Assembly: GCA_015064005.1 (NCBI GenBank)
Contig: SVTA01000008.1
Coordinates: 1-38,221, forward strand
Length of the DNA stretch: 38,221 nucleotides
Origin: Oscillospiraceae bacterium
GTDB lineage: Bacteria; Bacillota; Clostridia; Oscillospirales; CAG-272
Reading direction: 5' to 3'
Below are positions 1 to 8,398 of this stretch, piece by piece. The notes under the pieces are model-generated. The model did not search any database, was not told the origin of the DNA, and saw only the letters and a list, made by a program, of their open reading frames with translations. Position 1 is the stretch's first letter, and each line of letters begins with the position of its first letter. The translations under genes and the position numbers were made by a program.

Positions 1-129
1 CGAAACGGCAAGTACGCCATGCTCTTCCGCACGCAGGCAGCACGATATCTGGAGGAAAACGAGCGCACCGTGACCGATACCCCGCAGGAGCATACACGTC
101 GCAGTCGGCGTCATGAGGAGCAGGACTGA
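1..129 (+). CDS. C-terminal fragment of an unrecognised protein
   Basis: An open frame runs from the window edge to a TGA at 127-129 and gives 42 residues. The fragment starts RNGKYAMLFRTQAARYLEEN and ends in a highly charged, Arg/Glu/His-rich tail, as disordered C-termini often are. I do not recognise the family; the 5' part lies outside the window. A weak hairpin at 136-156 may end its transcript, and the next gene has its own strong promoter, so this gene is probably not in the aspartate kinase operon. The frame could be fortuitous, but its position just before a terminator-like hairpin and a new promoter supports a real gene end. Confidence 0.5.
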   Translation, partial: RNGKYAMLFRTQAARYLEENERTVTDTPQEHTRRSRRHEEQD

Positions 130-135
130 TCCGCA

Positions 136-156
136 GGCATTTTGCAAAAAAATGCC
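136..156 (+). terminator. Weak terminator-like hairpin
   Basis: An 8-bp stem GGCATTTT/AAAATGCC with a 5-nt loop lies 7 nt after the stop codon of the upstream gene. The tail GTTCCCTCTT is only moderately T-rich, so termination may be inefficient. Confidence 0.4.
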
Positions 157-164
157 GTTCCCTC

Positions 165-193
165 TTGACATCTCACATCTTATAATTTATAAT
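165..193 (+). promoter_or_regulatory. Consensus housekeeping promoter for the aspartate kinase operon
   Basis: TTGACA (165-170) and TATAAT (188-193) are separated by exactly 17 nt, a perfect sigma-A promoter. The predicted start near 200 leaves a leader of under 60 nt, too short for a lysine riboswitch or a T-box, so any lysine control probably acts on the enzyme itself through its ACT domains. Confidence 0.88.
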
Positions 194-257
194 TATATAA
201 TAATTATTGAATCAGACCGTTGTGTCTGCATCTATTCTGCATTTCAAGGAGTTACCC

Positions 258-1577
258 ATGCAAACGAAAGTTGTCAAATTCGGCGGCAGTTCCCTGGCGG
301 ATGCCCAGCACTTCAAGCAAGTGGCCGATATCATTCACGCTGACCCCACCCGCCGCTTTGTGGTGCCCTCTGCCCCCGGCAAGCGCTACAAAAATGACGA
401 CAAGGTCACCGATATGCTGTATCATTACTATGAGCTGGCCCGCAATCGCGATAGCGGCGCCGACGAATTTTATCAGCGCATCGAGGAGCGCTACAACGGC
501 ATTATCCGCGACCTCGGTATGGATTTTGACATTTCCGGTGAGCTTTCCTACGTGAAAAACGCCATTGCCCATATGTCCGGCCGCGACTATGCCGCCTCCC
601 GCGGTGAGTACCTGAACGGCATCGTGCTGGCCAAGTATCTGGGATTTGATTTCATCGACGCGGAAAACGTCATTTTCTTCCGTGACAACGGCACGTTTGA
701 CGAGGATAAGACCAACACCATCCTCGGCGAGGAGCTGCGCCGTCACGAGCACGCCGTCATTCCCGGCTTTTACGGCTGCATGCCCAACGGCACCATCAAG
801 ACCTTCTCCCGCGGCGGCTCGGATATCACCGGCGCCATCGTGGCTCGGGCTGTGGAGGCAGATCTCTACGAGAACTGGACCGACGTTTCCGGCTTCCTGA
901 TGGGCGACCCCCGGGTGCTGGATAATCCCCCTCCCATTGAGATCATCACCTACCAGGAGCTGCGCGAGCTTTCCTATATGGGTGCCACGGTGCTGCACGA
1001 CGAGTCCATCTTCCCCGTGCGCTACGCCGGCATTCCCATCAATATCCGCAACACCAATGCCCCCGCCGACCCCGGCACCATGATCGTTTCCAGCGCCGAC
1101 GGCTACGATCCAAAGCGCGTGATCACCGGCATTGCCGGCAAGAAGGGCTTCTCTGTCATCAACATCGAAAAGGATCGCATGAACGCGGAGATCGGCTTCG
1201 GCCGCCGTGTGTTAGAGATCCTGGAGGATAACGATATCTCCTTTGAGCATCTGCCCTCCGGCATTGATACCATGAGCATCGTGGTGGCCACCTCTGCCTT
1301 AGAGGGGCGCCGCGAGCGCATCCTGCACAGCATCAACCGTCAGGTGCGTGCCGATCATGTGGAGATCCTTGACGGTCTCTGCCTCATTGCCGTGGTGGGT
1401 CGCGGCATGGTCAAGGCGCCCGGCACCGCTGCCCGCATTTTCGATGCCATTTATGAGGCCGGCATCAACATCCGCATGATCGATCAGGGCTCCAGCGAGC
1501 TGAACATCATCATCGGCGTGAACGACGAGGACTACGAAACCGCCCTCAACGCCATCTTCCGCAAATTTGTGAAATAA
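258..1577 (+). CDS. lysC: Aspartate kinase with C-terminal ACT domains
   Basis: Phosphorylates L-aspartate with ATP, the first committed step to lysine/DAP, threonine and methionine; cytosolic. The 439-residue protein opens MQTKVVKFGGSSLADA, the classic aspartokinase phosphate-binding start. The second signature FSRGGSDITG lies near residue 187. The region after about residue 290 holds the paired ACT domains that bind the feedback inhibitor. The ATG at 258 is preceded by AAGGAG at about 246; a longer in-frame extension to 207 lacks a ribosome site and would begin inside the predicted leader. It is first in an operon, 10 nt before the HIT gene. lysA, the last step of the same pathway, is at 27571-28872. 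Which amino acid inhibits this isozyme cannot be told from sequence. Confidence 0.95.
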   Translation: MQTKVVKFGGSSLADAQHFKQVADIIHADPTRRFVVPSAPGKRYKNDDKVTDMLYHYYELARNRDSGADEFYQRIEERYNGIIRDLGMDFDISGELSYVKNAIAHMSGRDYAASRGEYLNGIVLAKYLGFDFIDAENVIFFRDNGTFDEDKTNTILGEELRRHEHAVIPGFYGCMPNGTIKTFSRGGSDITGAIVARAVEADLYENWTDVSGFLMGDPRVLDNPPPIEIITYQELRELSYMGATVLHDESIFPVRYAGIPINIRNTNAPADPGTMIVSSADGYDPKRVITGIAGKKGFSVINIEKDRMNAEIGFGRRVLEILEDNDISFEHLPSGIDTMSIVVATSALEGRRERILHSINRQVRADHVEILDGLCLIAVVGRGMVKAPGTAARIFDAIYEAGINIRMIDQGSSELNIIIGVNDEDYETALNAIFRKFVK

Positions 1578-1587
1578 GGAGTGCGCT

Positions 1588-1926
1588 ATGGATTGCCTGT
1601 TCTGTAAAATTTTGAAGGGAGAGATCCCCTCCGCCAAGGTCTATGAAAATGAGTGGGTCTATGCTTTCCGCGACATCGCGCCGCAGGCACCCGTACACGT
1701 GCTGATCATTCCCCGCCTGCACGTGGCCTCCTCCGACGGCATCACCGCCGAAAACAGCCTTTATGTAGCCAAAATCTTCGAGGCCATTCCCGAGATCGCT
1801 AAGGCTGAGGGGCTTTCAAACGGCTACCGCGTCATCACCAACTGCGGTGAGGACGGATGCCAATCCGTAAAGCACCTGCATTTCCACCTGCTCGGCGGCC
1901 GCAAGCTGCCGGAGCAGATGGGCTGA
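1588..1926 (+). CDS. hinT: HIT-family (HINT-type) nucleotide hydrolase
   Basis: A 112-residue histidine-triad protein of normal HINT length. It opens MDCLFCKILKGEIPSAKVYE, typical of the branch with N-terminal CxxC cysteines. The active-site triad HLHFHLLGG lies near residues 97-105. Family members hydrolyse adenosine phosphoramidates and acyl-adenylates through a histidine nucleotidyl intermediate in the cytosol. The ATG lies 10 nt after the aspartate kinase stop, with GGAG about 8 nt upstream. Its place in the lysC operon does not point to a specific substrate; HINT proteins are general housekeeping enzymes. Confidence 0.94.
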   Translation: MDCLFCKILKGEIPSAKVYENEWVYAFRDIAPQAPVHVLIIPRLHVASSDGITAENSLYVAKIFEAIPEIAKAEGLSNGYRVITNCGEDGCQSVKHLHFHLLGGRKLPEQMG

Positions 1927-1933
1927 CTTTGAT

Positions 1934-3025
1934 ATGAATACACCTGATTTCGCGTCGCTTTTCAGCCTGCAGGATCTCTGGCAGACCCTGCAGGCTGAGC
2001 GTCGCCCTATTTTTCTGTACGGCATGGGCAACGGGGCGGACAAGATCCTCGCCGTTACCCGTCAGCGAGGCATCCCCGTAGCGGGCGTGTTTGCCAGCGA
2101 CGGCTTTGCCCGGGGGCAGAGCTTTCAAGGCATGCCGGTGCGCGCCTTTTCCGAGATCGCGGCAGCCTATCCCCCCGGCAGCTGCGTGGTGCTGCTGGCC
2201 TTTGGATCCGCAAGGCCCGAGGTGCTTTCGCTCATAGAAGAAGTGGCCAAACGGTACGAGCTTTACGTGCCGGACGTGCCCGTTTGCGGCGACACGCTGT
2301 TTGACGCCGCCTTTTTTTCGGCACATGAGCAGGAATTTGCCTCCGCAAGAGCCCTCTTTCCCCCCAAGAGTCAGGCGCTGCTTGATCTGGTGCTGGCCTA
2401 CAAGCTCACCGGCCGCTACGATTACCTGATGGCCGCCGTTACCCCACAGGACGAGCCGGAGGGGGCGTTGCCCCTTCACACTGTGCGGCACGCGGTGGAT
2501 CTTGGTGCCTACACCGGTGACACCCTCCGGGAGCTGCTGGAGCTGGCACCGTTGAAGGCCGCCGTGGCCGTGGAGCCCGACCGACGGAACTTCAAAAAGC
2601 TGCAGGCCTTCGCGGAAAGCGTCAGCGACCGCTGCGCCATCTCCTGCCACAAGGCGGCAGCCCTTGACCGGGTGGGCGAGGCAGCCTTCGACCCCTCCGG
2701 CAACCGCAACGCGGGGCTGGCCACGGGACGCGCCACTATGGAAAACAGCGTTGCCACCACTACGGTGGATACGCTCCTTGCCGGTGTCGCCACCGACTAT
2801 ATCAAATACGACGTGGAGGGCGCGGAGCACGCCGCCCTGCTTGGCACTGCCGAAACACTGCGCACTTCCCGCCCGATGCTGAAGGTGGCCGCTTACCACC
2901 GCAGTGAGGATCTGTTTGATCTCCCTGTGCTGCTGCATCGCCTTGCCCCCGATCATCGGCTCTACCTGGTGCGTCGCCGTTGCGTTCCCGCCTGGGATCT
3001 GGATATCATTGCATTACCAAATTAA
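1934..3025 (+). CDS. FkbM-family methyltransferase with N-terminal Rossmann-like domain
   Basis: 363 residues in two parts. Residues 1-150 contain IFLYGMGNGADKILAVTRQRG, resembling the small nucleotide-binding domains fused to capsule and glycan enzymes. Residues about 185-360 are an FkbM-type SAM-dependent methyltransferase: the SAM loop DLGAYTGDT near 189, an acidic residue after the next strand (VAVEPD), and the FkbM hallmark IKYDVEGAE near 288. FkbM enzymes usually O-methylate sugars, lipids or secondary metabolites; the substrate here is unknown. The ATG is 7 nt after the hinT stop with no clear Shine-Dalgarno sequence, so translation is probably coupled. The neighbour downstream is a membrane protein implicated in lipid-carrier flipping, which would suit modification of an envelope glycan, but that is inference. 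Confidence 0.85.
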   Translation: MNTPDFASLFSLQDLWQTLQAERRPIFLYGMGNGADKILAVTRQRGIPVAGVFASDGFARGQSFQGMPVRAFSEIAAAYPPGSCVVLLAFGSARPEVLSLIEEVAKRYELYVPDVPVCGDTLFDAAFFSAHEQEFASARALFPPKSQALLDLVLAYKLTGRYDYLMAAVTPQDEPEGALPLHTVRHAVDLGAYTGDTLRELLELAPLKAAVAVEPDRRNFKKLQAFAESVSDRCAISCHKAAALDRVGEAAFDPSGNRNAGLATGRATMENSVATTTVDTLLAGVATDYIKYDVEGAEHAALLGTAETLRTSRPMLKVAAYHRSEDLFDLPVLLHRLAPDHRLYLVRRRCVPAWDLDIIALPN

Positions 3026-3035
3026 AGGATATTGT

Positions 3036-4046
3036 ATGAACAAGCTTTCACTATTTCTCAAGGGCATACTGATCGGCTTCTGCAGCCTGGCCGTGCCGGG
3101 CCTTTCCGCCAGCACCATTGCCATCGTACTGGTAGTTTACTACGATATGATCTATGCCATCAGCCACATCCTGAAAAAGCCAAAGCAGAGTATCGGCTTT
3201 CTGCTGGTGCTGCTGGGCGGATATTTTACGGGTGCTGCCGGTGGCGCCATTGCCGTCAATACCCTCTACGATCGCTTCCCCATTCCCGTGATCGCCGCGG
3301 TGCTGGGCTTCATCATCGCCAGCATTCCCCGCATGGTCGTGGAGAGCCGCAATGATCTGAAAAAGTGGAACAACTGGGTGGTGATGGTGGTGGTGGGCGC
3401 CATCTTTCTGGTCTACGCACTGGTCATCACCAACGGCGAGACCGTCAACTTCACCACCATCCGCGTGCCGCTGGACTACATATTGATGTTTGCGGTGGGT
3501 CTTTTCACCTCCACCACGCTGGTGATCCCCGGTGTGGACTTTGCCATCACGCTGATGGCGGTAGGCTACTATTACGCCTTCATTGATCTGGTAGGCGATT
3601 TCGGTGCACTGCTGACGCAGCCCGCGCGGCTTTTCCTGCTGCTTTCCTATCTCGTGGGCTACGGTATCGGCTCCTTTGCCCTCTCCTCGGGGCTGCGCCT
3701 GCTCATCAAGCGCTTCCCCCGTCAGCTCCATTGTGTGAATATGGCCATGGTCATCATTTCTCCCATCATCGTCATCGAAAAATGCATTCTCACCAATCCC
3801 AATATGGTTGCCCACGCCACGTGGCCGCAGTTCTGCTGGGCGTTTCTCACCTTTGCCGCCGGCTACACGGCCTTTACCTGGGTGCCAATGCTCTGCCGCT
3901 ATATCGGCATCCTGCCCAAGGACGCGGATACTGAAATGCTAAAGGCCGATGACGCCGCCCGCGCCGAGGTGCCGAAGGAGGTCTGGCGTGCCTCATGGCA
4001 TACAGATAAAAAGGACTGTCACGACACAAATGATGAAAGCAAATAA
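3036..4046 (+). CDS. DUF368-family membrane protein (candidate undecaprenyl-phosphate translocase)
   Basis: A 336-residue polytopic membrane protein. It starts MNKLSLFLKGILIGFCSLAV, followed by the DUF368-like PGLSASTIAIVL; the second family half-repeat appears as LVIPGVDFAITLMAVGYY near residue 165. DUF368 proteins (PopT) have been reported to return undecaprenyl phosphate across the cytoplasmic membrane for peptidoglycan and teichoic acid synthesis. This copy departs from the usual PGVSGGT-like motif, so function is inferred from family. The ATG at 3036 has AAAGGA at about 3024; a longer frame from 2904 lies inside the methyltransferase gene. The C-terminal 40 residues are hydrophilic and charged. 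Last gene of the operon, followed by a strong terminator. Confidence 0.82.
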   Translation: MNKLSLFLKGILIGFCSLAVPGLSASTIAIVLVVYYDMIYAISHILKKPKQSIGFLLVLLGGYFTGAAGGAIAVNTLYDRFPIPVIAAVLGFIIASIPRMVVESRNDLKKWNNWVVMVVVGAIFLVYALVITNGETVNFTTIRVPLDYILMFAVGLFTSTTLVIPGVDFAITLMAVGYYYAFIDLVGDFGALLTQPARLFLLLSYLVGYGIGSFALSSGLRLLIKRFPRQLHCVNMAMVIISPIIVIEKCILTNPNMVAHATWPQFCWAFLTFAAGYTAFTWVPMLCRYIGILPKDADTEMLKADDAARAEVPKEVWRASWHTDKKDCHDTNDESK

Positions 4047-4050
4047 AAAA

Positions 4051-4077
4051 GAACCGCACTCCGACGGAGTGCGGTTC
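4051..4077. terminator. Bidirectional intrinsic terminator between the lysC operon and rpsU
   Basis: A perfect 12-bp stem GAACCGCACTCC/GGAGTGCGGTTC has a 3-nt loop and is flanked by six A on one side and six T on the other. It can end transcription from both strands: the lysC operon on plus, and leuS/rpsU on minus. Confidence 0.93.
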
Positions 4078-4093
4078 TTTTTTCGCAATTTAA

Positions 4094-4270
4094 TTACTTA
4101 TACTTGCGCTTGCGTGCAGCTTCAGACTTCTTCTTGCGCTTTACGCTAGGCTTTTCGTAATGCTCTCTCTTGCGAAGTTCGGCAAGAACACCGGTACGTG
4201 CGACCTGACGCTTGAACCGACGAAGAGCACTGTCGAGGGACTCGCCCTCCTTCAGCTTAACTTCTGCCAT
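4094..4270 (-). CDS. rpsU: 30S ribosomal protein bS21
   Basis: A 58-residue basic protein, [20 protein letters not shown] at the N-terminus and a Lys/Arg-rich C-terminus ending ARKRKYK, the standard S21 pattern and length in Bacillota. S21 binds the 30S platform close to the 16S rRNA 3' end and supports initiation. The ATG at 4270 is preceded by a GGGAGGG ribosome site 10-16 nt upstream. It has its own consensus promoter (4317-4345), and no terminator separates it from leuS upstream, so it may also receive leuS read-through. Transcripts end at the 4051-4077 stem. Confidence 0.96.
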   Translation of the reverse strand: MAEVKLKEGESLDSALRRFKRQVARTGVLAELRKREHYEKPSVKRKKKSEAARKRKYK

Positions 4271-4316
4271 TTTCTATATCCCTCCCCTCGCGGTTGAAAA
4301 ACAACAATCTTTGCTT

Positions 4317-4345
4317 ATTATACACTTTTTTTCTCTCCGTGTCAA
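4317..4345 (-). promoter_or_regulatory. Consensus promoter of rpsU
   Basis: On the minus strand, TTGACA (4340-4345) and TATAAT (4317-4322) are spaced by 17 nt. This perfect sigma-A promoter starts 29 nt after the leuS stop codon and lies about 45 nt upstream of rpsU. Confidence 0.9.
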
Positions 4346-4373
4346 TAGGCTTTGGCAATTTTCTCAGATTTTT

Positions 4374-6776
4374 TTATCGCACAACGATGTTGACGATCTT
4401 ATCCGGCACCACGATCTCCTTCACAACGGTCTTGCCATCGAGAAGCGCGGCCATTTTTTCGTCGGCCTTGGCAAGCGCCAGCGCCGTATCCTTGTCGGCG
4501 CCCTTGGGCATGGTCACCACGCTCTTTACCTTGCCGTTGATCTGCACGGCTACCTCAACGGTAGCGGAAACGGTCTTGGCCTCATCGTAGGTGGGCCAGG
4601 GCGCCAGTGAGCAGAAGCCCTCACCGCCAAGGCTCTCCCAGATCTCCTCCGCAATGTGAGGCGCGAAGGGGCAAAGCAGGCGCACCAGCGTCTTCAACTC
4701 GTCCACGGTGATCGCACCGGCAGCGTCGATATCGTTGAGCAGGGTCATCATCGCCGCAATGGCAGTGTTGAACTTCATCTCCTCAATATCCGAGGAGACC
4801 TTCTTGATGGTGCGGTGGAAGGCGGTTTCCAGTGCCGCGGTCACGCCGGCGCCCTTTGCCTTGTCGGCGAGGCCCGCCACGCGGTCAAGGAAGCGCTTAC
4901 AGCCGCGCATGCTGCTCTCCGACCAGGGAGCGGCAGAGCCGTACTCACCCATGAAAAGGATATACACGCGCAGGGTATCGGCACCGAAGGCATCCACCAC
5001 GTCGTTGGGGTCCACCACGTTTCCGCGGGATTTGGACATCTTCTGACCGTCCGGGCCAAGGATCAGACCCTGAGCCGTACGCTTGGCGTAGGGCTCGTCG
5101 GTGGGCACCACGCCCAGATCATAAAGGAACTTGTGCCAGAAGCGGCTGTAAATCAGGTGACGGGTCACGTGCTCCATGCCGCCGTTGTACCAGTCCACGG
5201 GCAGCCAGTATTTCAGCTTCTCGGGATCGGCCAGACAGTCGCTGTTCAGCGGGTCAATGTAGCGCAGGAAGTACCAGGAGGAGCCTGCCCACTGGGGCAT
5301 GGTGTCGGTCTCCCGTTTGGCGTCGCCGCCGCACTTGGGGCACTTGCAGTTCACGAAGGAATCGATCTTGGCAAGAGGCGACTCGCCGCCCTCGCCGGGG
5401 GCAAAGTTCTCAACGGGCGGCAGGCGCAGGGGCAGCTCCTCGTAGGGCACGGCCACCATACCACAGCAGGGGCAATGCACGATCGGAATGGGCTCACCCC
5501 AGTAGCGCTGGCGGTTGAAGGCCCAATCCTTCATTTTGAACTGCACGCCGGCCTCTCCAACGCCCATTTTCTCCAGCTCCTCGACCATACGGGCGATGGA
5601 ATCCTTCTTATTGGTATAGCCGTTGAGGAAATCGGAGTTGACCATCTCACCGTCGCCGGCGTAGGCCTCCTTGGAGATATCGCCGCCGCGAATAACCTCA
5701 ACAATATCCACGCCAAACTTCTTGGCAAAGGCGTAATCACGCTCATCGTGGGCGGGCACGGCCATAATGGCACCCGTGCCGTAGCCCATCATCACGTAGT
5801 CGGAGATGTAGATCGGGATCTCCTTGCCGGTAATGGGATGCAGAGCGCAAAGGCCCTCAATGCGCACGCCGGTCTTGTCCTTGTTCATCTGCGTACGCTC
5901 AAACTCGGTTTTCTTGGCACACAGCTCGCGGTAAGCGTCCAGCTCCGCCACGTTGGCAATGCGGTCGCGATACTTATCCAGCACAGGATGCTCGGGCGCC
6001 ATGACCATAAAGGTTACGCCGAAGAGGGTGTCGGGGCGGGTGGTGTAGATGCGGAGCTTGTCCTCCACGCCGCTGAGGCTGAAGTTGACGAAGGCACCGG
6101 TGCTCTTGCCGATCCAGTTCACCTGCTGCATCTTCACGTTGGGCAGGTAATCCAGCCCCTCCAAGCCCTGCAGAAGGCGATCAGCATAAGCGGTGATGCG
6201 CAGATACCACACGTCCTTGGACTTCTGCACGATGTCGCTGTGGCAGATATCACACTTGCCGCCCTGGGAGTCCTCGTTGGACAGCACCACCTTACAGGAG
6301 GGGCAATAGTTGACGAGGGCGGTATCGCGGAATACCAGACCGTTCTCAAACATCTTGAGGAAGATCCACTGGGTCCAGCGATAGTAATTCTCCTCGGTGG
6401 TATCCACCACGCGATCCCAATCGAAGGAAAAGCCCACGCGCTTCAGCTGCTGGCTGAACTTGGCAATATTGCGGTCGGTCAGCACGCGGGGATGCACGCC
6501 GGTCTTGATGGCCGAGTTCTCGGTGGGCAGACCGTAGGCGTCAAAGCCGATGGGAAACAGCACGTTGTAGCCCTCCATGCGGCGCTTGCGGCTGACCACC
6601 TCAAGGCCGGAATAGGCCTTGATATGGCCCACGTGCATACCGGAGCCGCTGGGATAGGGGAACTCCACCAGGCCGTAGAACTTCTTGCGGTTGTCGTGAT
6701 CCTTGGCGTGGAAGATGCCGGCCTCCTCCCAACGCTGCTGCCATTTCTGTTCAATGTTCAAAAAATCGTATTTCAT
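4374..6776 (-). CDS. leuS: Leucine--tRNA ligase
   Basis: 800 residues, normal for bacterial LeuRS. Charges tRNA-Leu with leucine in the cytosol. The class Ia HIGH motif appears as HVGH (about residues 49-52) in FPYPSGSGMHVGHIKAYSGL, and KMSKS in GQKMSKSRGN near 578. The CP1 editing insert spans about 220-410. A zinc-type CPSC...CDIC pair is near 160-180, and a second CPCC/CKCPKC cluster near 437 and 480. A C-terminal anticodon-binding region follows. The ATG overlaps the rsfS stop as ATGA, so translation is coupled. It is the last gene of the smc-to-leuS unit; no T-box leader is present, which fits its internal operon position. Confidence 0.98.
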   Translation of the reverse strand: MKYDFLNIEQKWQQRWEEAGIFHAKDHDNRKKFYGLVEFPYPSGSGMHVGHIKAYSGLEVVSRKRRMEGYNVLFPIGFDAYGLPTENSAIKTGVHPRVLTDRNIAKFSQQLKRVGFSFDWDRVVDTTEENYYRWTQWIFLKMFENGLVFRDTALVNYCPSCKVVLSNEDSQGGKCDICHSDIVQKSKDVWYLRITAYADRLLQGLEGLDYLPNVKMQQVNWIGKSTGAFVNFSLSGVEDKLRIYTTRPDTLFGVTFMVMAPEHPVLDKYRDRIANVAELDAYRELCAKKTEFERTQMNKDKTGVRIEGLCALHPITGKEIPIYISDYVMMGYGTGAIMAVPAHDERDYAFAKKFGVDIVEVIRGGDISKEAYAGDGEMVNSDFLNGYTNKKDSIARMVEELEKMGVGEAGVQFKMKDWAFNRQRYWGEPIPIVHCPCCGMVAVPYEELPLRLPPVENFAPGEGGESPLAKIDSFVNCKCPKCGGDAKRETDTMPQWAGSSWYFLRYIDPLNSDCLADPEKLKYWLPVDWYNGGMEHVTRHLIYSRFWHKFLYDLGVVPTDEPYAKRTAQGLILGPDGQKMSKSRGNVVDPNDVVDAFGADTLRVYILFMGEYGSAAPWSESSMRGCKRFLDRVAGLADKAKGAGVTAALETAFHRTIKKVSSDIEEMKFNTAIAAMMTLLNDIDAAGAITVDELKTLVRLLCPFAPHIAEEIWESLGGEGFCSLAPWPTYDEAKTVSATVEVAVQINGKVKSVVTMPKGADKDTALALAKADEKMAALLDGKTVVKEIVVPDKIVNIVVR

Positions 6777-7162
6777 ACTGTCTCCTCGCCTGTATCCTTA
6801 TATAATTTATCAAGGTTAAAAAATTCTCTGCTCTCCCGGTCGAAGATGTGCACCATCACGGTGCCAAAATCCACGATCTGCCAGGAACGGGTGTTGAGGC
6901 CGTCGGTGTGCAGGGGGTAGACCTCCCGACGTCCCAGCTGATACTCCAGCTCATCGGCCAGCGCCTTTACGTGAGGGCCGGAGGTACCGGTGGCCAGCAC
7001 CAGATAGTCGGTGATATCGCTTCTGCCCTCCACCCGCAGGATGGAGATGTTGGTGGCCTTTTTGGCGTCCAATACGGCGCTTGCCGCCTCGGCCAGCTCC
7101 TTGGCATCGGCATCTGCCAGGGACGGCAGCTGCTCTTTTTGTTCAAATAATTCTTCGTTCAT
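6773..7162 (-). CDS. rsfS: Ribosomal silencing factor RsfS
   Basis: 129 residues, Iojap/RsfS family. It binds L14 on the 50S subunit and blocks subunit joining when nutrients are short. Family signatures visible are the SDITDYLVLATGTS strand near residue 50, the GRREVYPLHTDGLN segment, and W-x-IVDFGTVMVHIF near 95-105. The N-terminal 25 residues are acidic and divergent. It sits between yqeK (12 nt upstream) and leuS (4-nt overlap), and nadD-yqeK-rsfS order is conserved across Bacillota. Confidence 0.95.
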   Translation of the reverse strand: MNEELFEQKEQLPSLADADAKELAEAASAVLDAKKATNISILRVEGRSDITDYLVLATGTSGPHVKALADELEYQLGRREVYPLHTDGLNTRSWQIVDFGTVMVHIFDRESREFFNLDKLYKDTGEETV

Positions 7163-7174
7163 ATTTTTATCCTT

Positions 7175-7798
7175 TCAAAAGGGATTGTTTTCTTGCTTCA
7201 GCCATTGGTAGGCATCCTTGGTATCCTTGCATACCGCCGCCCCCTCCTCCGCAAGGGATTGAAGGGTCATTTCGAGAGAAAGAGCGATAACGGTGCGCAA
7301 ATGCGACAATTTCTGCGGCGCGGTCATGGTCTGCGGCTCCGCCGACCAAAACTGCTCCCGTAGTGCGATGCAATCGGCAAAACGCCTGCCCTCCTCGATA
7401 TAATCCGCAAGGTACAGCAGCGCATCCGTCAGGGTCAGCCCCTCTCTTGCCGTGGTGTGCCAGCGAACGGCCGAGATCAGCTCCGGCGTTGCCCATGCGG
7501 GGTAGCGCTCCGGGATCAGCAGCGCCGCCGTAATGCCGTGAAAAATTTTCGGAGAGATGTCTTCATCCGGCCGTAAAGTCACACCGTTTGCCGCCATAAT
7601 GCGTCTTTGCTCACTCTCGGGCAACTCCTTGGTGAGATCGTGAAGTAGCGCCGCAGCCCGCAGCAGCTCTTCCTTTTCGGGGCAGTAAAGTCGGGCAAGC
7701 CGTGCCGCCATCTCCTCCACACCCTCGGTGTGGGCAAAGCGGTAGGGTGACATCTGCTGCCGGATCTCCTCACGCAGCGCGTTCAGCTCCTTACACAT
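7175..7798 (-). CDS. yqeK: YqeK-type HD-domain diadenosine tetraphosphatase
   Basis: About 207 residues. HD-superfamily hydrolase; YqeK proteins cleave Ap4A symmetrically to two ADP. Metal ligands visible are H23 in YRFAHTEGVEEMA, the HD pair 53-54 in LLHDLTKE, a His in FHGITAALLI, RWHTT and the final Asp of LYLADYIEEG. The open frame extends to 7969, but that part is a shadow of nadD. I choose the ATG at 7798, which overlaps the nadD end by 8 nt and has GGGAG 10 nt upstream; an ATG at 7807 has the ribosome site too close. Likely translationally coupled to nadD. Confidence 0.92.
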   Translation of the reverse strand: MCKELNALREEIRQQMSPYRFAHTEGVEEMAARLARLYCPEKEELLRAAALLHDLTKELPESEQRRIMAANGVTLRPDEDISPKIFHGITAALLIPERYPAWATPELISAVRWHTTAREGLTLTDALLYLADYIEEGRRFADCIALREQFWSAEPQTMTAPQKLSHLRTVIALSLEMTLQSLAEEGAAVCKDTKDAYQWLKQENNPF

Positions 7799-8390
7799 AC
7801 AGCCCATGCTCCCTGATATATCCGGCCACCGCCTCCGGAACCATGGCCTCCAGCGCCTCGCCCCGTCCTGCCGCGGCACGAACCTCCGTGGAGGAGATCT
7901 CCACCGCGTCCATGGAGATGCGGCGCACGATGCGACCGAACACTTCCTGATATTCCTTGTTTTTGGCAACGATCCGCGCCTCTAAAATGGGGTCGTTTTC
8001 CCGTCGGATATAGACGGGATAGCAAAGCCGGAAGATCTCCTCCGCGCACCGCCACTGTCCCAGCGTCAGCATCATATCCGTTCCGGTCAAAAGAAACAGT
8101 CGCCGATCCTCGCCGGCAAGCGCCCGCAGGGTATCCACCGTGTAGCTTTTGCCGCCTCGCGCGATCTCCATATCGCTGACGATGACGTCGCGCCTGCCCG
8201 CAAAGGCCAGCTCGCACATCCGCAGGCGGTGGATGGGATCGTCGGATGCGCTCACCTGCTTGTGCGGTGGGATACCCGTGGGGATCACGTAAAGCAGATC
8301 CAGCTCCATTTGCCGAAGAAAGGCCTCGGCCGCCGCCACGTGCCCCCGATGAATGGGTGCAAAGGTGCCGCCGTACACGCCGATCCGCAT
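7791..8390 (-). CDS. nadD: Nicotinate-nucleotide adenylyltransferase
   Basis: 199 residues. Joins ATP and nicotinate mononucleotide to make deamido-NAD in NAD synthesis. The nucleotidyltransferase signature is MRIGVYGGTFAPIHRGH at the N-terminus (usual form GGTFDPIHxGH, so Asp is replaced by Ala at a non-catalytic position). The C-terminal ISSTEVR motif near residue 175 is the second family hallmark. The frame is open to 8450; I choose the ATG at 8390 because the family begins at MRIGV. An ATG at 8405 overlapping the yhbY stop is the alternative. Neither has a strong ribosome site, so coupling to yhbY is likely. Confidence 0.95.
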   Translation of the reverse strand: MRIGVYGGTFAPIHRGHVAAAEAFLRQMELDLLYVIPTGIPPHKQVSASDDPIHRLRMCELAFAGRRDVIVSDMEIARGGKSYTVDTLRALAGEDRRLFLLTGTDMMLTLGQWRCAEEIFRLCYPVYIRRENDPILEARIVAKNKEYQEVFGRIVRRISMDAVEISSTEVRAAAGRGEALEAMVPEAVAGYIREHGLYV

Positions 8391-8398
8391 GATACCGT

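Noticed and set aside
194-257. Lysine riboswitch or T-box before aspartate kinase
   Set aside because: The leader is under 60 nt from a perfect promoter, far too short for either element.
4656-6920. 754-codon open frame antisense to leuS
   Set aside because: It mirrors leuS, a clear gene with all catalytic motifs. High GC at third positions removes stop codons from the opposite frame; the His/Gly/Val-rich translation has no domain pattern.
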